Notes: generated from the sequence alone by a model not told the origin. DNA of 43,683 bases from Microscillaceae bacterium (GCA_025054775.1 JANWZA010000010.1:1-43683); one strand, 5' to 3'. Shown: positions 9,001 to 16,608, numbered from the stretch's first letter. Translations and numbers: made by a program.

Positions 9001-9461
9001 TGGGAAGCGCCGCCAGTGTAGGTTTCTATAAACCTACTGACCAAATGTACACGGTGCGAGATAGCCTAATGCGCGAAATTGATAAAGAATTATTTAAGTT
9101 AAATCAAATTGTTAAAGAGGAAGTTCCTCTCTTAAACGATTTAGTACAGAAACAACCGCAACCTGCTATTCAAGTCTTAAAAGTAGATTTTGAAGTTCCT
9201 AAGACTGAAGGTAACCAATCAATTCCACCTTCGCTCAAAGAAAAAGAAACAGAAAATTCATTCTCTAAAGAAGAAAAAACCTTTAACCTAAAACAAGCGA
9301 ACCCTAAAATAACTGAAAACTCTAAGATTATTGAAAATAATAAAAAAGCAACTGAAAAACCGAAAAAACAAAAAAAACAAGTAGAAAACAAACCTAAAAC
9401 TGAAAAACAACCTGAGAAAAATAAGGAAAAGAGCAAGAAAGAGAGCAAAAGTAAGGAGTAA
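6042..9461 (+). CDS. Secreted VPS10/sortilin-like beta-propeller protein with Lys/Glu-rich tail
   Basis: The 1139-aa protein begins with a signal peptide (cleavage near FAQ, residue 27). The region from about 30 to 740 is a beta-propeller of the sortilin/VPS10 or BNR glycosidase-like fold, shown by about eleven Asp-box-like motifs such as TTDAGATW, KDGGNTW, STDGGDTW, SDNGGENW, LDGGNTW and SFDDGESW. The opening YRLIGPFRGGRSAAVTGVA is typical of the Bacteroidota exoprotein family often named glycosyl hydrolase or VPS10 domain protein, whose substrate is unknown. Residues about 790-890 look like an all-beta domain, 900-1035 like helices or a coiled coil, and the last 85 or so residues are a Lys/Glu/Asn-rich tail. 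No catalytic residues can be assigned, so enzyme activity is not claimed. Confidence 0.85.
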   Translation: MKNACSFFALSSLLALFCANQLPSFAQKRTYDTTFYNNLQYRLIGPFRGGRSAAVTGVANKPMLYYFGSTGGGVWKTTDAGATWTNISDGFFGGSIGAIAVSEYDNNVIYVGGGEKTWRGNVSHGYGMWKSVNAGKTWQNIGLNDSRHISRIRIHPKNPDLVYVAVMGHAFGQNTERGVYRTKDGGNTWERILFVNSQTAAVDLAMDPSNPRILYATMWRAIRTPYSFESGGEGSSIWKSTDGGDTWVEITRKPGLPKGTIGIAGIAVSPVQPDRVWAIIEAEDGGVFRSDNGGENWQKLNDERKLRQRAWYYTRIYADTQNPDVVYVVNVEFHKSKDGGKTFQAIPTPHGDHHDLWIAPENPERMIIADDGGAQVSLDGGNTWSTYMNQPTAQIYRISTDNHFPYRIYGSQQDNTAFRILSRTDEGAITNRHWQETAGGESGYIVPDPRNPDIVYGGSYGGYLTRLDHQSNEERQIDVYPDNPMGWGAEHLKYRFQWNFPIMFSPNSPNTLYAAANVLFKSTNEGQTWKAISPDLTRNDKTKMKASGGPITKDNTGVEYYGTIFALAESAQEKNLIWVGSDDGLVHLTKDGGKTWENVTPKKDCPEWIMWNSIDVNPFVKGGAYLAGTRYKLDDFQPYLYKTTDYGKTWKKITAGIPNRHFTRVLRADPVRQGLLYAGTESGIYVSFDDGESWQTLQLNLPIVPITDIQIKGTDLIVATQGRSIWILDDLHILRQLNEISTNAEFYLFKPKNVYNKQGYQAHNPKLEGKNPVSGVPVHFFLSQKPDTTQVITLEFLTLADELIRKFSTKVEKSDNPLKPTTVGKLDVKKGANLFVWDMRTEDALGFEGLILWASELKGPKVVPDKYKVKLTVGNQSQTAEFEIKKDPRIESSISDLQAQYDFLISIRNKLTQTHQAILQIRQLRQDLQNLQKRFATLPEAKPVLDQAKAIEQKITEIENNLYQTKNRSSQDPLNFPIKLNNKLSALGSAASVGFYKPTDQMYTVRDSLMREIDKELFKLNQIVKEEVPLLNDLVQKQPQPAIQVLKVDFEVPKTEGNQSIPPSLKEKETENSFSKEEKTFNLKQANPKITENSKIIENNKKATEKPKKQKKQVENKPKTEKQPEKNKEKSKKESKSKE

Positions 9462-9485
9462 GCAACATCATCCGCAAAAGTTTTG

Positions 9486-9493
9486 TAACTTTG
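9486..9493 (+). promoter_or_regulatory. Putative -7 promoter element (TAACTTTG, followed by CA) for rodA
   Basis: TAACTTTGCA lies 38 bases before the rodA start, in the 70-base gap after the VPS10-like gene. This suggests that rodA has its own promoter. No clear -33 TTTG is present. Confidence 0.45.
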
Positions 9494-9531
9494 CATCTGT
9501 TATTTAGCTCTGTTTGAATTGAAGCCTTACT

Positions 9532-10809
9532 ATGCCAACCAACAACCATCGCAGTATCTTTGCAGATATAGATTTTATTGCGTGCGCGTTGTATTTGTGT
9601 TGTGTAAGTATTGGGTATTTTACTATCTATGCAGCTATTTACGACCCCCAATCTACTAAATCATTTTTTGATTTATCGCTCAATTCTACCAAACAACTCG
9701 TTTGGATAATTACTTCTTTTATTCTAATTATTATTGTTTTTGCTTTAGATTATCGCTTCTTTGACGTATTTGCGTACCTATTATATGTAACTGTGCTCTT
9801 TTTGTTAGTTATTGTACTGATTTTTGGTAGAAAAGTGTCAGAATCAACATCTTGGATAGAAATAGGTAACTTTCGTATGCAGCCTTCCGAATTTGCTAAG
9901 TTAGCTACCTCGTTAGCGTTAGCAAAATTTATGAGCACCTCTGGAATTAAAATAGAGCAAAGAAGCTCGCTTTTTATTATTTTAGCAATTATTAGCATAC
10001 CTGCATTGCTTATCTTGTTACAAAACGATACAGGCTCTGCCTTAGTATTTAGCTCCTTTGTTTTAGTGCTTTATAGAGAGGGCTTATCGCCTTGGGTGCT
10101 TATTATTGGGGTGGTAGCTGTAGTACTTTTTTTAGCTACTTTGATTGTAGGACAACTCAACTTAATCATTTTTTTATCCAGTGTTTGCTTTTTAGTCATT
10201 ATACTTTTTTATCGCAAGTTACGCCAGATTATACTTATTTGCTTCTTATTAGCGCTAGCTTGCTCATTTATAGTTAGTGTAGATTATACCGTAAATCATA
10301 TTCTTAAAAAACATCAAAGAGATAGGATACGCGTTTTGATAGAACCTGACTTTGACCCACTGAAAACAGGTTGGAACGTTACTCAATCCAAAATTGCAAT
10401 TGGTTCAGGAGGCTTTTGGGGTAAAGGCTATTTAGCAGGTACGCAAACTAAATTAGATTATGTACCCGAACAAAGCACTGATTTTATTTTTTGCACCATA
10501 GGCGAAGAATTTGGCTGGATAGGTAGTTTTGTCGTCATTTCATTACTGGTTGGGCTACTGGTGCGTATCGTCATTATTGCTGAAAGGCAACGCGACAATT
10601 TTGGGCGAATTTATGGCTATTGTGTTGCTTCGGTACTTTTTTTTCACTTTACCATCAATATTGGTATGACTATTGGGCTCCTGCCAGTGATTGGTATTCC
10701 GTTGCCTTTTATTAGCTATGGAGGCTCTTCGCTTTGGGCTTTTACCTTGCTTTTATTTATCTTACTTAAAATGGACTCACAACGGAAGTTAGTTTTAGCC
10801 CGAAAGTAG
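9532..10809 (+). CDS. rodA: Rod shape-determining peptidoglycan polymerase RodA (SEDS family)
   Basis: The 425-aa integral membrane protein should polymerise lipid II into glycan strands during lateral wall growth, in partnership with a class B penicillin-binding protein that is not in this window. About ten hydrophobic helices are evident. SEDS signatures are present: MQPSEFAKLATSLALAKF in the middle, LLQNDTGSALVF, the large-loop segment GSGGFWGKGYLAGTQTKLDY followed by VPEQSTDFIF, and IPLPFISYGGSS near the C-terminus. The length matches Bacteroidota RodA. RodA is favoured over FtsW by the GTQTKLDYVPEQSTDFIF form of the loop and the absence of division genes nearby. The ATG at 9532 gives a short cytoplasmic N-terminus before the first helix. 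Confidence 0.93.
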   Translation: MPTNNHRSIFADIDFIACALYLCCVSIGYFTIYAAIYDPQSTKSFFDLSLNSTKQLVWIITSFILIIIVFALDYRFFDVFAYLLYVTVLFLLVIVLIFGRKVSESTSWIEIGNFRMQPSEFAKLATSLALAKFMSTSGIKIEQRSSLFIILAIISIPALLILLQNDTGSALVFSSFVLVLYREGLSPWVLIIGVVAVVLFLATLIVGQLNLIIFLSSVCFLVIILFYRKLRQIILICFLLALACSFIVSVDYTVNHILKKHQRDRIRVLIEPDFDPLKTGWNVTQSKIAIGSGGFWGKGYLAGTQTKLDYVPEQSTDFIFCTIGEEFGWIGSFVVISLLVGLLVRIVIIAERQRDNFGRIYGYCVASVLFFHFTINIGMTIGLLPVIGIPLPFISYGGSSLWAFTLLLFILLKMDSQRKLVLARK

Positions 10810-10880
10810 TCTCCAATCAAGTCTAAAAGCCAACGTTTTTGTTTGTCTTTACGTTTAAGCTTAAAGTACCCATGTTTTAC

Positions 10881-10910
10881 TTCAATTTCTAATTATTCAA
10901 TTTCTAATTA
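10881..10910 (+). repeat. Perfect 15-bp tandem duplication in a lipoprotein gene leader
   Basis: TTCAATTTCTAATTA occurs twice back to back (10881-10895 and 10896-10910), ending five bases before the ATG of the small lipoprotein gene. Confidence 0.8.
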
Positions 10911-10915
10911 AATTT

Positions 10916-11368
10916 ATGAAAAACTTACATTGCATACTATGGGGTATCGTATTTATTATGTTGGGAAGTTGCAAAAAAAGCGATACTCCTATCCCTGAAG
11001 AGGAAAAAATTTTAATGAGTACCACTTGGAAGGTAGAAGGTTTTTATATCAATAATACCAAACAACCTAACACTCCTGACCTGCGTTTACGCTTTTTAGG
11101 GGAGAGAGCAGGGGTTAGACCTCTTATAGCAAATGGAATACCCGGCAGTGCTTGGCGGCTCAATGGTACACAGCTAATTGTCTTTTATCCGTCGGCAGGT
11201 ATCAAATTAGATCCTACCTCTGGTATAGCTCCCTCGGTAGGAAGCATTACTTTGAACGTAAGTAAACTTACTAACACAAATCTAAACCTAACGCAAAATA
11301 CTAACGAAAACTTTTTTGGAATCTTTCAGTTCTCTGCTAATGCAGAACTGCGTATGATACCTGAATGA
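10916..11368 (+). CDS. Small lipoprotein, function unknown
   Basis: The 150-aa protein starts with a lipoprotein signal peptide; the lipobox is LGSC at residues 17-20, followed by KKSDTPIPEEE. The acid-rich residues a few positions after the cysteine resemble surface-export signals known from some Bacteroidota lipoproteins, though this is not a strict match. The mature part contains STTWKVEGFYIN near its start, a pattern seen in lipocalin-like Bacteroidota lipoproteins, followed by beta-rich sequence. I do not recognise a specific family. It is flanked by rodA upstream and an unrelated secreted protein downstream, with large gaps on both sides. Confidence 0.75.
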   Translation: MKNLHCILWGIVFIMLGSCKKSDTPIPEEEKILMSTTWKVEGFYINNTKQPNTPDLRLRFLGERAGVRPLIANGIPGSAWRLNGTQLIVFYPSAGIKLDPTSGIAPSVGSITLNVSKLTNTNLNLTQNTNENFFGIFQFSANAELRMIPE

Positions 11369-11658
11369 AGGTATACTAAAATAAAAAAGTGATTTATGAT
11401 TTTTTCCAAAATTAGGTAGTTGATTTACAGAACTTTGTAATCTATAAAAACTCAAAACCTCCTTTAATCGTTTTGATTGACCATAATTTCACTTCAAAAG
11501 GTAAAGTAATATTTAATTTACAACAACTGATTAAAATTACTGAAACCTTTCTAAAAGTATAGTGTGTTTTTGAATCAAACATATTGTCAAAAGTATGGTG
11601 AAAATCTAATTTTAACTTCTTTTCATAAAGGATTTATTACCACCAAAAGTACCTAACC

Positions 11659-12927
11659 ATGAAAAAATACCATTTCTTTCTTGTCGGAGTAAGTTTTTTT
11701 CTGATTAGTTTTGTAGTGAAAGCCAACTACATACTAATACCAATGGACCTGACGCAAAAAAACCACTTAAAAAGCTATGGAATTGCTTACTGGATACTAA
11801 AACAAGGTATGGAGTTGGATTGGCTGCTCAACTATCGTGGGGGGAGTTTTATGTGTAAGTATAGTGCTAAAATAGAAGAGGAAATGATTATTCGGGGGGT
11901 TTCTTATCAAGTAATTTCAACTTCACAGGCGGAACAAATTCTGGCAGAGGTGAAATCTGAAAGCAGTAACATGGACGCAATGCGGTTGGATAAAGCCCCC
12001 AAGATAGCCGTATATTCTCCCAAATCTAAACAACCTTGGGATGATGCCGTAACCTTAGTACTTACCTATGCCGAAATCCCATACGATGTTATTTTTGATG
12101 ACGAGGTAATGGAAAATAAACTACCTAAATATGATTGGCTACATCTGCACCACGAAGATTTTACAGGGCAATACGGAAAATTTTATGCAAGCTATCGCAA
12201 TACAGCCTGGTATATTCAGCAACAAAAGGAATTTGAAGCTACCGCTAAAAAGTATGGTTTTGCCAAAGTGTCGCAATTGAAGTTAGCTGTAGTTAAAAAA
12301 ATTCGTGATTTCTGCATTAGTGGTGGTTTCTTGTTTGCTATGTGCTCTGCTGCTGATACCTACGATATCGCCCTTGCCGCCGAAGGTGTGGATATTTGCG
12401 AAAGTATGTACGATGGAGACCCTGCAGATCCACAAGCACAAAGCAAACTTAATTTCAAAAATTGCTTTGCTTTTGAGAACTTTACCCTCAGCCGAAATCC
12501 TTATGAATATGAATATTCTAATATTGATAATCAACAATTTGAACGTGGGCTAAAAGAAAGTAATGATTTTTTTACACTTTTTCAATTCTCTGCAAAGTGG
12601 GATCCTATACCTACTATGCTCACACAAAATCATACCCAAGTTATTAAAGGTTTTTTAGGACAGACCACGGGCTTCAAAAAAAGCCTCATCAAGCCTGAGG
12701 TAGTAATCATGGGCGAAACCAAACAAATTAACGAAGCTCGATATATTCACGGAGTAGCAGGCAAAGGATTTTGGACTTTTTACGGCGGACACGACCCCGA
12801 AGATTACCAACATTTTGTAGGTGAAGAACCTACCGACTTGAAACTACATCCTAATTCACCAGGTTATAGGCTTATCCTGAATAATGTTCTTTTCCCAGCA
12901 GCACGAAAAAAGAAACAAAAAACATAG
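11659..12927 (+). CDS. Secreted Bacteroidota conserved protein, amidotransferase-like fold (often mislabelled asparagine synthetase B)
   Basis: The 422-aa protein has a signal peptide (MKKYHFFLVGVSFFLISFV...) and a mature N-terminus of the form NYILIPMDLTQKNHLKSYGI. It belongs to a highly conserved Bacteroidota family that databases commonly call asparagine synthetase B. Nothing here supports that name: there is no N-terminal MCG glutaminase cysteine and no SGGxDS ATP-pyrophosphatase loop, and a bona fide asnB lies at 29433-31244. The middle contains KIAVYSPKSKQPWDDAVTLV and a nucleophile-elbow-like GGFLFAMCSAADT, and near the end GKGFWTFYGGHDPEDYQHF. These suggest a class I glutamine-amidotransferase-like or ThuA-like fold. 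The enzymatic role is unknown. Confidence 0.75.
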   Translation: MKKYHFFLVGVSFFLISFVVKANYILIPMDLTQKNHLKSYGIAYWILKQGMELDWLLNYRGGSFMCKYSAKIEEEMIIRGVSYQVISTSQAEQILAEVKSESSNMDAMRLDKAPKIAVYSPKSKQPWDDAVTLVLTYAEIPYDVIFDDEVMENKLPKYDWLHLHHEDFTGQYGKFYASYRNTAWYIQQQKEFEATAKKYGFAKVSQLKLAVVKKIRDFCISGGFLFAMCSAADTYDIALAAEGVDICESMYDGDPADPQAQSKLNFKNCFAFENFTLSRNPYEYEYSNIDNQQFERGLKESNDFFTLFQFSAKWDPIPTMLTQNHTQVIKGFLGQTTGFKKSLIKPEVVIMGETKQINEARYIHGVAGKGFWTFYGGHDPEDYQHFVGEEPTDLKLHPNSPGYRLILNNVLFPAARKKKQKT

Positions 12928-12949
12928 TAAGCTCAAAAAGTTTTTTTTT

Positions 12950-13001
12950 GCAAGTATTTCTATTATCCTTTTTCTAAGACAATAATAAAACTTGCTTTTT
13001 T
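12950..13001 (+). terminator. Probable intrinsic terminator
   Basis: GCAAGT (12950-12955) pairs with ACTTGC (12990-12995), and inner A+T pairing extends the stem. Six T residues follow directly. It lies just after the amidotransferase-like gene and before the 93-aa gene. Confidence 0.45.
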
Positions 13002-13049
13002 ACTATATTTTGCACATAACACAAAGGTAAATAACCCTTCAGGAGATAT

Positions 13050-13331
13050 ATGGCAACAAAAAAGTACGTTGTAATGGTTGACTGTAACTATCATTACATG
13101 GATGAAAGTGAAAGATATCAAGCGGGTGAATTTGATACACCTGAGGAAGCAATTAATCTTTGTAAAGAAATTGTTGAGTCATCAATCCAATATGAAGAGG
13201 GAAAAACCCCCGAGGAACTTTTTAACATGTATTGCATGTTTGGCAAAGATCCTTATATAATTGGAGATGTGTCTTTCAGCGGAAGAGAGTATGCAAAAAA
13301 ATACATTGAAAAGCTTTTTCAAAATAAATGA
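13050..13331 (+). CDS. Small conserved hypothetical protein (93 aa)
   Basis: The 93-aa soluble, acidic protein has the order beta strand (KKYVVMVDCNYHYMDES), loop (GEFDTPEEA), helix (INLCKEIVESSI), a Glu-rich loop with EELFNMYCMFG, then DPYIIGDVSFSGREYA and a C-terminal helix. I recall similar proteins of about 100 aa in distant bacteria with the pattern DDNFHYMDESERY, all of unknown function, so this looks like a real and possibly transferred family. No metal-binding or catalytic motif stands out. Its stop TGA overlaps the ATGATG start of a further small frame at 13328, which suggests a two-gene unit. A probable terminator upstream separates it from the preceding gene. Confidence 0.75.
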   Translation: MATKKYVVMVDCNYHYMDESERYQAGEFDTPEEAINLCKEIVESSIQYEEGKTPEELFNMYCMFGKDPYIIGDVSFSGREYAKKYIEKLFQNK

Positions 13332-13432
13332 TGTATATTACCGAAAGGCTTAAAAAAATGAATAGCTTTGCAACTCTGCTTGAAAAGTTTATTCTAGAAT
13401 TTAACATACCAATAGATACTATACTCAACTAA
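13328..13432 (+). CDS. Candidate 34-aa microprotein overlapping the preceding stop codon
   Basis: An ATG at 13328 overlaps the TGA of the 93-aa gene in the classic ATGA arrangement, with a second ATG directly after it. The frame runs 34 codons to a TAA at 13430-13432. The predicted peptide begins MMYITERLKKMNSFATLLEK, a short amphipathic helix, and continues with a hydrophobic second half. Coupled starts of this kind are strong evidence of translation in compact operons. The alternative is that this is the remnant of a longer gene truncated by decay, since the following 170 bases hold no recognisable gene. I do not recognise the sequence. Confidence 0.45.
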   Translation: MMYITERLKKMNSFATLLEKFILEFNIPIDTILN

Positions 13433-13604
13433 CAGAGATTTTGATTTTTTAGAAATCGGAACTGACTGAAAATCAAAATTTTATATTTGGAAAATTTACA
13501 AAATCACTTTTTGTTTAGTATAAAATTGAATTTATAGAAACAACTTTCACAGCCAGAAGTCAATTTCTGTGCCTAGACTTATTCTAAATTTTACTTAAAA
13601 GTTC

Positions 13605-15047
13605 ATGCGAAATTTCTGTAACTATTATATCATACTTTTTTGGGGCTACTTTCTTATATTTTCTCCTCAAAGAATTATTGCCCAAGAGCCTTCCAACAAA
13701 GGAAATATGTATAAAACTCTACAACTCAGCTCCCTTGATTTGAGCCAAGAGGAAAAACTCTTTCGCAAAATTTTTGATGAGGCACTTACCACACCACAAG
13801 CATATATTTGGTTAGAGCATCTATGTAAAAAAATTGGAGGCAGATTGAGTGGCTCACAAAGCTTGGAAAAAGCCGTACAATTTACCAAAACTGTGTTAGA
13901 TACTTTAGGTTTAGACCGCGTATTTTTGCAAGAGGTAAAAGTGCCACATTGGGTGCGCGGAGAGGAAGTGGCTTGGTTTGAACAAAAAGGCAAAAAAATA
14001 AAAGTAAATGTTTGTGCCTTAGGAGGTTCTGTACCTACCCAACCGCAGGGTATAAAAGCAAAAGTAATTGAAGTAAAAAGTTTTGAAGAACTTCGGCAAT
14101 TAGGCGAAGCCCAAGTAAAAGGTAAAATCGTTTTCTATAATGTAAAAATGAAACCTACTCACATTAGCACGTTTCGTAGCTACGGTGAGGCAGGGTTTGC
14201 CCGAAAACAAGGGGCTTCCGAAGCAGCAAAGTACGGCGCTGTAGGAGTAATTGTTCGCTCTCTTACTACCCGCATTGATGACTACCCGCACACAGGAAGT
14301 CTAGGCTATCAACCCCATGTACCTAAAATTCCTGCAATTGCTATTAGCACCAAGGATGCCGAACTTTTGAGCCAAACACTCAAACAAAACCCCGAAACCG
14401 AATTTTATTTCAAAAGTTTATGCCAAAATTTGCCCGAGGCCACAAGCCATAACGTTATAGGTGAAATTAAAGGTTCTGAAAAACCTGACGAAATTATTGT
14501 CGTAGGTGGGCATTTAGACTCGTGGGACCTGGGCGAGGGCGCACACGACGACGGCACAGGTTGTGTGCAAAGTATGGAAGTTCTACGAATTTTCAAGAAA
14601 TTGGGCATAAAGCCTAAACGCACTATTCGTTGTGTACTTTTTACTAATGAAGAGAATGGCGTACGTGGAGGGAGAACCTATGCCGATTTAGCTGCTCAAA
14701 ATAACGAAAAACATATCTTTGCTCTTGAATCTGATGCAGGCGGATTTACACCTCTCGGCTTTACGATTGGCGATACTCCCGAAATTTTGGAAAAATTTAT
14801 GCCTTTCAAACTCCTATTTGAACCTTACCAAATTTGTATCTTCAAAACTGGTGGTAACGGAGCAGACATTGCCCCCCTTCGTAACTTGGGAACACAACTC
14901 ATCGGCTTTATGCCTGACTCGCAACGCTATTTTGACCACCACCACACCCAAATTGATACCTTTGAACACGTAAACCAACGTGAACTTCAGTTAGGAGCAG
15001 CAGCCATAACTTGTCTCATTTATCTACTTTCTGAATTCGATTTTTGA
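13605..15047 (+). CDS. Secreted M28-family zinc metallopeptidase with PA-like insert
   Basis: The 480-aa protein should be an exported aminopeptidase or carboxypeptidase with two zinc ions. A signal peptide covers residues 1-26 (cleavage near IIA). Residues 50-110 form the first part of the fold, and 130-270 contain a PA-type (protease-associated) segment with VKGKIVFYNV and GAVGVIVRSL. The M28 catalytic core follows with all ligands in place: H303 and catalytic D305 in GGHLDSWD, bridging D315 in GAHDDGTG, E349-E350 in FTNEENG, D377 in ESDAGG, and the last histidine in the DHHHTQIDT cluster near 445-447. The permease gene starts 26 bases downstream and may be co-transcribed. No TAnnTTTG element is evident upstream. 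Confidence 0.9.
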   Translation: MRNFCNYYIILFWGYFLIFSPQRIIAQEPSNKGNMYKTLQLSSLDLSQEEKLFRKIFDEALTTPQAYIWLEHLCKKIGGRLSGSQSLEKAVQFTKTVLDTLGLDRVFLQEVKVPHWVRGEEVAWFEQKGKKIKVNVCALGGSVPTQPQGIKAKVIEVKSFEELRQLGEAQVKGKIVFYNVKMKPTHISTFRSYGEAGFARKQGASEAAKYGAVGVIVRSLTTRIDDYPHTGSLGYQPHVPKIPAIAISTKDAELLSQTLKQNPETEFYFKSLCQNLPEATSHNVIGEIKGSEKPDEIIVVGGHLDSWDLGEGAHDDGTGCVQSMEVLRIFKKLGIKPKRTIRCVLFTNEENGVRGGRTYADLAAQNNEKHIFALESDAGGFTPLGFTIGDTPEILEKFMPFKLLFEPYQICIFKTGGNGADIAPLRNLGTQLIGFMPDSQRYFDHHHTQIDTFEHVNQRELQLGAAAITCLIYLLSEFDF

Positions 15048-15073
15048 CCATTTTTCCTTAATCAGGAAGGATC

Positions 15074-16297
15074 ATGAAATTTGCTTTTTGGGTAGCGAAA
15101 CGATATTTTTTAAGCAAAAAGAAAAAGAAATTTATTAGCATTATTGCTAATATTTCTATGGGGGGGGTTGCCGTTGGTACAATGGCTCTGATTATTGTTT
15201 TGTCCGTATTCAACGGATTAGAAGATGTTTTGCGAGATTTGCATAAAACTTTCAACCCTGAACTCAAAATTAGTCTCACTAAGGGTAAATCATTTGAAGT
15301 TTCTCCTGAATTTTTGCAAAAAATTCAGCAAGTAGAGGGTGTAAAAGCTGTTACCGAAGTAATAGAAGATAATGCCGTACTGAAATATGGTGATGCTCAG
15401 ACTGTAGTTAAAGTGAAAGGAGTTTCAGCTAATTTTGTTACAGAAAGCGATCTCAAAAAGGCTCTCATAGAAGGTAAGTTTGAATTAGAAAATGCCCACG
15501 GTGAGCCACAAGCTATTGTAGGGCAAATGGTAAAATTTTTGCTCGCAATCCAAATTAATGATGCATTTAATGAATTAGAACTATGGTATCCGAAGCGTTT
15601 AGGCAAAGTAAAACTCAACCTAAATCCCGAAAAAAGTTTTAACACAGTACATTTAAGGGCAAAAGGTGTATTTAGTTTAGAGGCACAATATAATGACAAA
15701 TATGTAATCGTACCTATTAAGGTAACAGAGAAACTATTAGATTATGCTAACCGCCGCACCGCCTTGGAAATTAAAACCACAGGTAACATTCTCCAAACAC
15801 AAAACCGCTTAAAACAACTCTTAGGTGAGAAATTCACCGTTTTGAACCATGAAGAGCAACAAGCAAATTTACTTCGTGCCGTCAAGATTGAAAAATTTTT
15901 TACTTACATTACCTTATCTTTCATTATTTTAGTTGCCTCGTTTAATATTTTCTTTTCGCTTATGCTTTTGGTATTAGAAAAGCAGCGCGATATTAACCTT
16001 CTGCAAGCCATGGGGGCAGACTCCCGTACCATCTACCAAATTTTCTTTTCAGAAGGGGCAATTATTGCCTGTACAGGGGCAGTTTTAGGGCTAATTTTAG
16101 GAACAGTAATATGTTGGCTACAACAAACCTTCGGCTTTATCCAAATGGGAACTACCTCTACTCTCGTCCAAGCTTATCCTGTGCGTATGTTTTGGCTAGA
16201 TTACGTGTGGGTAGCTTTTACTATTATCGCTATCACTTTAGCCACTAGCTTATATCCTGCCCACAAAGCCTCACTCTTGGAAATGAAGCTACGGTAA
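15074..16297 (+). CDS. LolC/LolE-type ABC transporter permease (FtsX family)
   Basis: The 407-aa protein has the LolC/E layout: a basic cytoplasmic start (AKRYFLSKKKKKFISIIA), a first membrane helix with ISMGGVAVGTMALIIVLSVF, a periplasmic domain of about 210 residues, and three C-terminal FtsX helices (about residues 275-300, 330-350 and 375-395). In the family this permease releases lipoproteins from the inner membrane to the Lol carrier, powered by LolD ATPase, which is not in this window. Substrate assignment to lipoproteins is by family resemblance. The start ATG follows the M28 stop by 26 bases. The codons for MGGV contain an eight-G run at 15160-15167, odd in this A+T-rich gene. Confidence 0.87.
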   Translation: MKFAFWVAKRYFLSKKKKKFISIIANISMGGVAVGTMALIIVLSVFNGLEDVLRDLHKTFNPELKISLTKGKSFEVSPEFLQKIQQVEGVKAVTEVIEDNAVLKYGDAQTVVKVKGVSANFVTESDLKKALIEGKFELENAHGEPQAIVGQMVKFLLAIQINDAFNELELWYPKRLGKVKLNLNPEKSFNTVHLRAKGVFSLEAQYNDKYVIVPIKVTEKLLDYANRRTALEIKTTGNILQTQNRLKQLLGEKFTVLNHEEQQANLLRAVKIEKFFTYITLSFIILVASFNIFFSLMLLVLEKQRDINLLQAMGADSRTIYQIFFSEGAIIACTGAVLGLILGTVICWLQQTFGFIQMGTTSTLVQAYPVRMFWLDYVWVAFTIIAITLATSLYPAHKASLLEMKLR

Positions 16298-16592
16298 ATA
16301 GCGATATTAGGGGACGTATCCAAAGTAATTTTTCAAATACACTTCAGATACGTTTTTCTAAAAAAGTATCCTTAAAATCTGAAATTTTTGAAAACAACTG
16401 GTTTGATTTCTTAATACGAATGCTCTATTGCTGAAAATCTGTAAAGTTTTATCTTAGTTCTTCTCCATACTTGCTGAACCGTTTTTTGGATACTTAGACT
16501 CTTGAATTTGTTCTAAAGTAAAGAAGGTTTACATATGTTTGTATGTACTTTGTGAGAATCTCAACAAAAATTTGTTACTTATTGAACTAAAC

Positions 16593-16608
16593 TACGATAT
16601 TTTTCGTA
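16593..16608. promoter_or_regulatory. BlaI-type operator 1 (TACGA-N6-TCGTA)
   Basis: A perfect inverted repeat with 5-bp arms and a 6-base spacer, 105 bases before the blaI-like start. BlaI/MecI dimers bind dyads of about this size, usually TACA/TGTA-type. The identical arms in the second site strongly suggest a common binding protein. Confidence 0.75.

Noticed and set aside
10854..10865. TTTAAGCTTAAA perfect palindrome upstream of the lipoprotein gene
   Set aside because: A 12-bp A+T-rich palindrome is expected by chance in a window this size, and it has no partner site.
11416..11562. 48 open codons in the spacer before the amidotransferase-like gene, possibly the tail of a decayed gene
   Set aside because: There is no start codon and no recognisable family, and a run of this length is not rare in A+T-rich DNA across six frames.
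13438..13479. Stem-loop ATTTTGATTTT/AAAATCAAAAT with a 20-base loop after the microprotein frame
   Set aside because: All A+T pairs apart from one G-C, a long loop and no following T tract; too weak to call a terminator.
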